This document shows, one piece after another, positions 1-6,765 of a stretch of DNA of 12,158 bases. Source of the DNA: Bacteroidota bacterium (GTDB lineage Bacteria > Bacteroidota > Kryptoniia > Kryptoniales > JAKASW01); assembly GCA_021785235.1 (NCBI GenBank), contig JAJYGB010000003.1, positions 1 through 12,158 of the forward strand. The letters are read 5' to 3'. The notes under the pieces are model-generated. The model worked only from the letters and a program-made list of their open reading frames with translations, ran no database searches and had not been told where the DNA came from. Both the position numbers and the translations under genes were made by a program. Within the stretch, counting starts at the first letter, position 1, and the number at the start of each line of letters is the position of its first letter.

Positions 1-793
1 TTCCGATCGCTATATCCCTTACATCATGGAACAGAGAGTCGAGGCGCACGCGCAGTTCCGGATTGGGCCACACCTGATACAACTCGGTGAACGCCTCCAT
101 TATATGTATCATGGAATTCTGATCCTTAGGAGGCGTGCCGTGAAAACCGTTCTTATAGGGGACACCTTGCCTTGACATGTACTGGAAGTAACCGCCATAC
201 TTTGGGTCATAGCTGTGCTCGTCCATCCATCTATACGTCCTCACGGCGAGGTTCAGCGCCGAAGTATCTCCGAACGCCTTGTAGTAACCGGCCAGGCCGT
301 AAATCGCGAAAGCGTTTCCGTAAGCGGTCTTGACGTAATTCCCGTTCCGTCCGAGCGGCTTCCCCTCTCTGCTCACGATATCAAAGAAGCCCCCGTACTT
401 CTTGTCCCACATAACGTTCTTGAGAAATTTTAAGCCATGCGCGGCATACTTGAAGTACGGTTCTTTCTGGTGATAATACATTGAGGCGTGCGCATTGGCC
501 CAGACAAGCCGCGCCTGCGTGACGATCATTTTATTCTGCGGCCCTTTAAGCTGCCATTTGTAATTCATGTCGGTGAAATAGCCGCCGTATTTATGGTCGA
601 TCGTCGGCGCGCCGAAGTGCTCCAACTCTTCCTTCAACTGCTGTTTCATTTCGGCTATGATGACCTTCTTGTTAGTCTCAAGTCCCTTCATCACCTCCGG
701 CTCTTTCGCTTTCGCAATAGCTGAGTAGGCTGGGAACATTGCAACTAAGAATAAAGAGAACTTGATGAGTAGTCTTTTCAAGTTTGGGTACAT
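1..793 (-). CDS. AGE-family sugar epimerase/isomerase (N-acylglucosamine 2-epimerase / cellobiose 2-epimerase-like), secreted, 3' end missing
   Basis: The first 264 codons are present; the rest lies beyond the left edge (family members are about 400 residues). Residues 1-27 form a signal peptide: basic start MYPNLKRLLIK, a hydrophobic core, then AYSAIA. The mature part has the alpha/alpha-barrel signatures of the AGE superfamily: an ITQAR-type helix (IVTQARLVWANAHAS), a KTAYGNAFAIYGLAGYY helix, two WDKKYGGFF / YDPKYGGYF turns, and KDQNSMIHIMEAFTELYQVW with a conserved His at about residue 230. By family knowledge such enzymes epimerise C2 of free or reducing-end sugars, or isomerise aldose and ketose, using histidines; the later catalytic His would lie outside the window. 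The ATG is preceded by GGGAG with a five-base spacer, which supports this start. A promoter-like element lies about 125 bases upstream. Export is odd, since most characterised AGE-family enzymes are cytoplasmic. The exact substrate is unknown. Confidence 0.85.
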   Translation of the reverse strand, partial: MYPNLKRLLIKFSLFLVAMFPAYSAIAKAKEPEVMKGLETNKKVIIAEMKQQLKEELEHFGAPTIDHKYGGYFTDMNYKWQLKGPQNKMIVTQARLVWANAHASMYYHQKEPYFKYAAHGLKFLKNVMWDKKYGGFFDIVSREGKPLGRNGNYVKTAYGNAFAIYGLAGYYKAFGDTSALNLAVRTYRWMDEHSYDPKYGGYFQYMSRQGVPYKNGFHGTPPKDQNSMIHIMEAFTELYQVWPNPELRVRLDSLFHDVRDIAIG

Positions 794-917
794 GGCTTCT
801 CCCTTGGTTGTTTTATCGCATCTCTGGTGGGCTAATATCCATCCGCTTCCGGAAGACCGGGTTTCAATATCTTTTTTTTCCTCTCTCCCTTTGAGGCTTT
901 TTCCAAAAGGTTAACTA

Positions 918-946
918 AAATTAGTCCGTCGCGGCTGGATTGTCAA
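918..946 (-). promoter_or_regulatory. Probable promoter for the AGE-family epimerase gene
   Basis: Read on the minus strand, TTGACA (946-941) is followed by a 17-base spacer and TAATTT (923-918). The same stretch fits the Bacteroidota pattern: TTTG, 20 bases, then TAATTTTA against consensus TAnnTTTG. It would give a leader of roughly 115-120 bases ahead of the ATG at 793. No other element of this quality was found in the gap. It overlaps the end of the doubtful 65-codon ORF, which counts slightly against that ORF being a gene. Prediction by pattern only. Confidence 0.45.
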
Positions 947-1140
947 ATATGGCGGTCATCTCCTATGTGTTCCACTTCACCTCCCGTATTGGTATTCCGG
1001 ACGTCCCGTACTCTGAATCGATCAGAGTACCGTTTCAGGAAAGCTAAATAAGGCTGAGACCGTCTTTCGTTTTCAACTTCTCCAAGTTTGGGGGTGAAGG
1101 GTAAAGGATGCTCTAATAGGCTTTCGGTAGTGCTTTTCAT
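943..1140 (-). CDS. Doubtful small hypothetical ORF (65 codons) downstream of the SDR gene
   Basis: The ATG overlaps the TGA of the upstream SDR gene as ATGA, a typical translational-coupling arrangement, and an AGAAG stretch precedes it. The 65-residue product is strongly charged, has no signal peptide or membrane segment, and resembles no family I recognise. Against it: the reading frame contains a 9-bp perfect inverted repeat (1008-1030), and its last codons coincide with the -35-like element of the next gene. It may simply be intergenic DNA that happens to be open. Confidence 0.22.
   Translation of the reverse strand: MKSTTESLLEHPLPFTPKLGEVENERRSQPYLAFLKRYSDRFRVRDVRNTNTGGEVEHIGDDRHI
1008..1030. 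repeat. Perfect 9-bp inverted repeat with 5-base centre (possible operator or hairpin)
   Basis: The arm GTACTCTGA (1008-1016) is followed by ATCGA and its exact reverse complement TCAGAGTAC (1022-1030). No T-run follows on either strand, so it is not a standard intrinsic terminator. Its centre is about 75 bases upstream of the -35-like element of the AGE promoter, a position that would suit an activator site. It could also be a 3' RNA hairpin of the SDR transcript. Confidence 0.4.
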
Positions 1141-2123
1141 ATCTTCTCATACGCCCCTATTATTCGGTCAATCATCTCATTAGTGCTCTCCAGAATTACC
1201 TTTCTCTTCGGGCTCGCATCGAACCATGCCAGCGTTTTCTTCACACCAACATTCAAAGGCATCGTCGCCTTGAAACCAGGCACGAACGCCTTTATCTTGG
1301 AGTTATCGAATATCGCGCAATGCGATTTGTCCCCAAGCAACGTTCCCCTCAACGATTCATTGGACCGCACGAGAAAATCAGTCGCGATGTGTACGATGTT
1401 CGCCTCCACTCCTGCGGCCTCGGCTACGGTCCGATATATCTGGTCCCAGGTCAACACTTCGTCGGACGTTATCGTGAACGACTGACCGATCGCCTGCTGA
1501 TGACCGAGCAACCCGACGAATCCTTTCGCGAAATCTTCCGAGTGGGTTATCGTCCATAACGACGTACCGTCACCGTGAACGATTATCTTCTTCCCCATCT
1601 TCATCCTGTCAACTACCGTGTACTCGTTCCAGCCTCCGATGGCCAGCGGAATCACTGTATCATACGTGAACGAGGGGCGAACTATAGTGACCGGGAACGC
1701 TCCGTTGCAATAGGCATGGTTCAGCGTCTCTTCGCACGCGATCTTGTTTTTCGAATATTCCCAATATGGATTAACCAGTGGTGTCGATTCGGTGATGATA
1801 GGATACGCCGGCGGCCTCTGGTAAACGGAAGCAGAGCTTATGAATACGTACTGTCCGGTCTTCCCTCGAAAGAGTTCAATGTCTCTCTCGACGTCCTCCC
1901 GTATGAATGCGATCCAATTTACGACGGCGTCCCACTTGTGGCCTTTAAGCACGCGCGACAACTCACCCGGCTTGGAGACATCGCCGAGTATCGTCCTGGC
2001 CCCTTTTATCTTTACTCCTCGCGTACCACGGTTTAGAAGGTAGAGGTCGATTCCCATTTCCACGCAAAGCCTGCTAACCGACGCACTTATGTTTCCGGTT
2101 CCACCGATAAATAGCACTTTCAT
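1137..2123 (-). CDS. NAD(P)-dependent epimerase/dehydratase, extended/atypical SDR family
   Basis: A 328-residue Rossmann-fold protein of normal length for extended SDRs. The nucleotide-binding motif is GGTGNIS (residues 7-13), in which the third glycine of GxxGxxG is replaced by serine; this form is seen in the atypical CSP41-like branch. The second strand ends in LLNRG, and its Arg suggests (inference) NADP use. The catalytic set is visible: serines in FISSASVY (about 95-101) and YSKNK (Tyr123, Lys127). There is no signal peptide, so it is cytoplasmic. A GAGGG sequence nine bases before the ATG supports the start. It follows the broken TolB-like gene by 126 bases and ends just before the AGE-family gene, which suggests a role on a sugar or sugar derivative from the same pathway. 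The actual substrate cannot be told; nucleotide-sugar epimerase, dehydratase or sugar dehydrogenase are all possible. Confidence 0.85.
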   Translation of the reverse strand: MKVLFIGGTGNISASVSRLCVEMGIDLYLLNRGTRGVKIKGARTILGDVSKPGELSRVLKGHKWDAVVNWIAFIREDVERDIELFRGKTGQYVFISSASVYQRPPAYPIITESTPLVNPYWEYSKNKIACEETLNHAYCNGAFPVTIVRPSFTYDTVIPLAIGGWNEYTVVDRMKMGKKIIVHGDGTSLWTITHSEDFAKGFVGLLGHQQAIGQSFTITSDEVLTWDQIYRTVAEAAGVEANIVHIATDFLVRSNESLRGTLLGDKSHCAIFDNSKIKAFVPGFKATMPLNVGVKKTLAWFDASPKRKVILESTNEMIDRIIGAYEKI

Positions 2124-2249
2124 CTCTTCAAACCCTCGATATTCAATTTCAATATTTTCTTAAGCCGCAGCTGACGCGTTTCCACTGCCGAGCAGTTTTC
2201 CGAAAAATGGGAGCAGGTTCGTGTACCATTAAAGGCTGTTCCCGCCGAT

Positions 2250-3782
2250 TCAACTTAACTTGATGAGCCTGTAACTCACGAAGGCGAAATACTTGCTATC
2301 GGGAGACCATGAGGGGACGTTGATCGTGCCCTGACCGCCGAAAAGCGTCGCGAGGATTTTCGGTTCGCCGCCCGAAGTGGACATTACTCTCAGCACAACA
2401 TCCTTGTTTGGAGGATGGCCTTTCACATCCTTCGAGTATGAGACAAAGACTACCCACCTTCCGTCAGGCGACGGATGCGGGAACCAGTCGTTGCATCCGT
2501 CGTTAGTGGTAACCTGGGTCTGATCGGATCCGTCTGACTTCATCCGCCATATTTTCATCATCCCTGTTCTCTCGGAATTGAAGTAAATATATTTGCCGTC
2601 GGGCGAGTAGTCCGGACCGTCGTCGAGACCGGGCGCGGTAGTCAGCCTCGTCTCCTCTCCTCCGTGTACGCGAATGGTATATATGTCAAAGTTCTCTCCG
2701 CGCTCTGCGCAGTACGCAAGAGTCTGCCCGTCGGGAGACCATCCGTGCCAATAGGACGGCCCAAGCTCAGTGATCAACCGCGGCGTCCCTCCGCCACTGG
2801 GAAGGATATGAATGCGCGACTTGCCGTCCTTGGTCTGGTCGCTTATGGCAAGTTCTTTTCCGTCCGGGGAAAGGCCATGATCATTGTTGCACCTGTCGGC
2901 GAAGCCTGTGTCCAATAACTTAGGCTTTCCTCCAGTGACCGGAATGGTATATACATGTCCTTCCATGTTGAAATAGAGTGTCTTTCCATCCCTGCTCCAG
3001 TTAGGCGCCTCGAAATGTTCCTTAGCGCTGTAGACCGTGGTTCTTTTGCCGGAATCTATCTCAATCGTCTCGAGCGAGCTTTGAACTACTCTTTGTTCCA
3101 TGGGTATCACTCCGATTTCTTTGAAATTCAAATGTGAGAAAACGGCGGTTTCGGAAATCGTGGAGTCGCGAGAGCAAACGCCAAGTCCCGCGTAAACATT
3201 TTCGGGCGAATCGACCGTCACAGTGCCGACCGTAAATTTCTTCCCATTCTGAACGACTCACATTGTGAATTGATTCCCGTCTCGCTCGAGTATCATCCAT
3301 GTGTGCGGGACCCAGCTCGTGATTCCTTCAGGTCTCACGGGCGCCCAAATCGGAGATCGCACTTCAAGCGTCGTGCCTCCCTTGACGAGCCTGTACTGCA
3401 AGCAAAGGAGCCCGCGAGCGTGGTCGACCGCGTCGACATATGGATCGTCCTTTGCGAGTCCGGCCCTAATTACCCAAGCGGCCTTCCGGTCTTCCATTTT
3501 TCCCTTTCCCATCCAGGTGACTTCTGTCTCGACCCCGGAGTCTCCCTTTACTCTTCTCCAGACATAATAGAAGTCGTCTTCGTTGAACCACATGTTGTTG
3601 CCGCATCCGGTCACTCGGTAGGTTCGCCTTGCGGCGCTGTACACGACAGACCCCGGCAGTTTGACATTACCAACGTTAGTCTCACTCGTGAATTTCATGG
3701 AGCCGAGAGGGAATTCCGGCCGACACAACGCGATACTCCCCATCATGGTACAGCCGCAAACGACGACCAGCAGCCCCCGCAT
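2250..3782 (-). pseudogene. TolB-like (PD40 beta-propeller) secreted protein, interrupted by an in-frame TGA
   Basis: A single frame of 511 codons is broken only by TGA at 3258-3260 (codon 175). The reading continues after it as [13 protein letters not shown] without any frameshift. Before the stop there is a signal peptide (residues 1-21) and a concanavalin-A/DUF1349-like beta-sandwich that continues past the stop to about residue 215 ([18 protein letters not shown]). After it come about six PD40/TolB-type blades, each with an SPDG or similar turn (for example [67 protein letters not shown]). Both halves read as one well-known family of roughly 500-residue exported propeller proteins, often annotated TolB/biopolymer-transport-like and found near glycoside hydrolases. 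I start at ATG 3782, with GGAAAG three bases upstream; an in-frame TTG just before is less likely. It follows the GH9 gene by 66 bases with no terminator between. A recent nonsense mutation is the simplest reading, but a sequence error would restore a full gene. Confidence 0.85.
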
Positions 3783-3848
3783 CAACTTTCCAGCTCGTTC
3801 ACTTTATTTTATCCTTTCATCCATAACGGCAACTCCCTGTTCAATTTT

Positions 3849-6398
3849 CTATTTGTTCAATAGATTATCCGCTGCCATGGCAAGCAGCATGAAGTTTGTC
3901 GCTCCGCCGCCCATCACGTATTCCCCCTGCTGCCAGAAATACGGCCAGACCTTCAACTCCGGAAGGTCGGGTCTTATGAGCGCCGTGCCGCTAGCGACAC
4001 CCCCGGGAATATATGACCAGTCCGCCCTGTTAGCGCCGTACGCGACTGTCATCGAATTTACACCGACTCCTGAGACAAACGAAGCGGTGTTACTCCCCGG
4101 ATGACAGCCGAGAACGAAGTCGAGAGCGTTCCACGCGTAATTATCGGTGACAAGCTTTGGGAAGCCGAGATGGAGGAAAAGCATATCGACTCCAAACTCC
4201 TGTATCTGCCAGCCAGCTCCCCAGATGTACGGCTTGTACGGAACGCCATAAGGATTTTGCTTCATCATTTGGTTGACTTTGGCCACAGTTGCTTCCACAG
4301 CCCTTTGCACTTTCGCGGTGAACTCGCTGTTGTTAATCTTGAAGGTGATTCTTCCCAGTTCGATGCTGTAAGGCAGCACGTTTTCGCAGATAGTATCCAC
4401 ATTGGCGATTAGGAAATCTTCGTACTCTTTCTTGCCCGTCGTGAGATACAGCTCCGCGGCGGCGTTTATCTTGACGGGTGCAGGCGCGTAAGCATCTTCT
4501 CTGAACACTTTCTCCGCAAGAGCGAGACTCTTTTCGGCGAGGGGACGGTCAAAATTCTTCATCACCCTGTACGACTCGGCAAGAGCCGCGGCGACATACA
4601 GCTCGCGCCTCGGATCTGTCTGTGTGAAGACCATCCTATCGTCAGGCTTCAGCGGCCGATGCAAAATCGGGTCCGTCGCCCCAGGCCGGTAAACAAGATT
4701 GTCAGTTGCGTTCATCCCGTCGCCCAGCAGTGTGTACTGATGCAGCGTGGCTTCCTGGATACCACGGAAGTGAATGCCGCACTCCGTATATCCCGCCACG
4801 ATCTGGAGAAGTCCGTGTTCCATCTGCTCGAGAATATCGGGCTTGCCATCGGGGACGTGTATCTGGGTCAGCCTTGTCGTTTCGTTGATTGAAGTCTGGT
4901 CTATATTGTTGTGGAAGAGTTCATACATGAGGCCGAGCTTGTAAACCGTTCCTGCCTGCGATTCGACCCTGAGATCGTAATCGCCGGCGTCGTGCCACCC
5001 TCCGATGTTCAGGCCCGGCACGTGTTGTCCCGATTTCCATTTGCAGAGCGTTGATGGCCCCTCGAAGTACCCATCGAAATGATCCTTATTGATTGGCGCC
5101 ATCGTCGCGTCGTCCATATGACAGAGGCCGTGCCATACCCTGTACCTGCCTTCGACTTTCATGTGGCACATCTGCTCGGCGAGAAAAAATTCGAGCGTCG
5201 GCTGCCAGACGTTATGAGCATATACGTTCGCCGCTATTTGAAATTCGTTCGACTCCTCTTTCCCATAACGTACTTTATAAATTCCCGGAGCTGTCACATC
5301 TGTGAAATCGAATTTCAGATATTTATACCTGAGGAAATCTCCCCAGGGAACCGGATGAGAATCCGTCTTCACCACCATTTCAGAATCCGGAGTTACACGA
5401 ACAAGCTGAATTGGGTGGTAGCTCTCGGTGAGTTTGTCGAGCTCGATCACCGCAAACTTTCCTTGTGAAGGCGCGTAACCAACCTGAGACACCTGGACGA
5501 CCGGCGTGTACCGCCAGCTTGTGTCTGTCTTGGGGCTGATCATCCACTCGACAACATTTTTCGTCTCACCCGAGGGAATCGTCGAGCGTATCACGAACCA
5601 TCCGTTGTTGTACAAACCGCGTCCGTCTATCAGCTCAAGATTCCCTTTCATACTGACGAAGTTAATCTCGGTCTTCGGATCTCCCGGCGAGACGATCAGA
5701 TCCTTCCCGACTGCCATCGGTTTCACCTCGAGGTTGCCTTGGGAATTGCGGTATAATGGGCTGTCTTCCTGTCTCGGAAAGACACCAGATTTCCCATCCA
5801 TTAGATAGTACTTTCCAAAGTAGCTTCCGGGGAAGAGTTCCATATTGAAGCCGACTCGGTTGGACCATTTCTCCGGAAGAGGCCTGTCTAGATTCACAGT
5901 GACCTCAACGCCGGAACCAACCGCCTTCGTCTCGACGGTGTATTTGAAATTAAGTTTTGGATAAACTAGCGGATTGAAACCCTTTCCATCCTGGCTCGAG
6001 TCCGGATACCAGAGCGTTACTTTGATAATACCATCCTTGCGATCCACCACGCGCGGTCCCATCTTCGGCACCGGCGACCACTGCCCGGGAGTCGGATCTA
6101 TTCGGACATCTCCGTTCGCGGCGTCACGTTCACCAAACTGGACAATAGTAATTCCGCCCTGATGGCCTTCAGGATAGAAATCGCTGTAAGCCATTACGTT
6201 AAGCCCCTGCATCTCGAAATAGCCTTCGCTATTTATATGGAGGGAATCTGAAAGGCGTTCGGACTGACTAAACGCTGTGCCCGCGATGAACAGCGACATG
6301 CAGCACGCCATGATTAGTCGAGAAAACTCCAGCCGACCTAAGTGAAACAATGAGCTCACCCTCACCCAACCGCCAAAACTGTAACTTGATTTCATCAT
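3849..6398 (-). CDS. Secreted glycoside hydrolase family 9 (endoglucanase/cellulase-like) with N-terminal Ig-like domain
   Basis: An 849-residue protein. A long basic start precedes a hydrophobic core (about 28-44) and a signal cleavage region near TAFSQ. Residues about 48-298 form a beta-rich region I cannot assign. Residues about 300-390 match the cellulase N-terminal Ig-like domain (VSQVGYAPSQGKFAVIEL, then GIYKVRYG). The rest is an (alpha/alpha)6 GH9 barrel: GGWHDAGDYDLR (466-477) holds the paired Asp470 and Asp473 (nucleophilic-water base), YVLGCHPGSN-type text gives His766 and the SGVG turn, and WQQGEYVMGGG gives the proton-donor Glu826. GH9 enzymes invert beta-1,4 (or mixed beta) glucosidic bonds; some act on other beta-glycans, so the substrate is open. 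AAAGGAG about ten bases upstream supports the ATG chosen. The protein ends right after the barrel and has no T9SS sorting domain. It lies in the same direction as its neighbours and probably heads its own transcript, given the 367-base gap upstream. Confidence 0.9.
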   Translation of the reverse strand: MMKSSYSFGGWVRVSSLFHLGRLEFSRLIMACCMSLFIAGTAFSQSERLSDSLHINSEGYFEMQGLNVMAYSDFYPEGHQGGITIVQFGERDAANGDVRIDPTPGQWSPVPKMGPRVVDRKDGIIKVTLWYPDSSQDGKGFNPLVYPKLNFKYTVETKAVGSGVEVTVNLDRPLPEKWSNRVGFNMELFPGSYFGKYYLMDGKSGVFPRQEDSPLYRNSQGNLEVKPMAVGKDLIVSPGDPKTEINFVSMKGNLELIDGRGLYNNGWFVIRSTIPSGETKNVVEWMISPKTDTSWRYTPVVQVSQVGYAPSQGKFAVIELDKLTESYHPIQLVRVTPDSEMVVKTDSHPVPWGDFLRYKYLKFDFTDVTAPGIYKVRYGKEESNEFQIAANVYAHNVWQPTLEFFLAEQMCHMKVEGRYRVWHGLCHMDDATMAPINKDHFDGYFEGPSTLCKWKSGQHVPGLNIGGWHDAGDYDLRVESQAGTVYKLGLMYELFHNNIDQTSINETTRLTQIHVPDGKPDILEQMEHGLLQIVAGYTECGIHFRGIQEATLHQYTLLGDGMNATDNLVYRPGATDPILHRPLKPDDRMVFTQTDPRRELYVAAALAESYRVMKNFDRPLAEKSLALAEKVFREDAYAPAPVKINAAAELYLTTGKKEYEDFLIANVDTICENVLPYSIELGRITFKINNSEFTAKVQRAVEATVAKVNQMMKQNPYGVPYKPYIWGAGWQIQEFGVDMLFLHLGFPKLVTDNYAWNALDFVLGCHPGSNTASFVSGVGVNSMTVAYGANRADWSYIPGGVASGTALIRPDLPELKVWPYFWQQGEYVMGGGATNFMLLAMAADNLLNK

Positions 6399-6765
6399 TC
6401 GGATAGCACTCCTTTGACAAGTTTTATGTTAGCGATCGCTCCCGAGGATCCGGTCAAGTCCTTTCGAGGAATGCCGCCGGCCAGGCCCCTCTACATAGCA
6501 ATAATGTCAGACAAACACAAGCTTTGACGAGTGGTTGTCCTCTTCGGACCTCGCTCACCACCGACCACCGGCTGAAATTGAAACCACTCCCAACTCGTCC
6601 TTTGGTCCTCTGAAACTGCCCACCGAAATTAGGCGCCGTATCCGGTCGCGCTCAGCAAGTTAGCGCAATCAGCCTTATGACTTCGGAATCACTTGGCCCA
6701 GCTGAGTCGCCTTGTTCAGATAACTTGGCTCATCGATGCGGTGGTCAGCTAAGATTGAGAAAATA
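6399..6765. other. Gap of 367 bases between the GH-A and GH9 genes; possible GH9 promoter region
   Basis: No credible gene, RNA or terminator is seen here. Close to the GH9 gene, on the minus strand, TTGACC (6457-6452), a 20-base spacer and TAACAT (6431-6426) make a weak promoter-like pair; the spacer is too long for a good sigma-70 site. A 10-base perfect palindrome AGCGATCGCT (6431-6440) lies against the -10-like hexamer and could be an operator or chance. The length of the gap suggests that GH9 has its own control rather than depending only on readthrough from the GH-A gene. Confidence 0.3.

Noticed and set aside
215..724. Two plus-strand frames (72 and 78 codons)
   Set aside because: They lie antisense to the AGE-family gene, which matches its family along the whole visible length.
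1575..2036. 153-codon plus-strand frame
   Set aside because: Antisense shadow of the SDR gene; no start context and no recognisable product.
3258..3260. Selenocysteine codon or genome-wide TGA recoding
   Set aside because: TGA terminates several other genes here, the TolB-like family is not a known selenoprotein family, and I could not find a convincing SECIS-like hairpin directly after the codon.
3061..3300. 79-codon minus-strand frame spanning the TGA break, considered as evidence for a frameshift
   Set aside because: It is in a different frame, and its product does not match the family; both halves of the TolB-like protein share one frame.
3797..3820. Short leader ORF (6 codons) between the GH9 and TolB-like genes
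   Set aside because: Too short, no attenuator hairpin, and no codon bias suggesting a leader peptide.
3270..3863. 197-codon plus-strand frame
   Set aside because: Antisense to the TolB-like gene, whose protein is clearly recognisable; the plus-strand product has no domain-like features.
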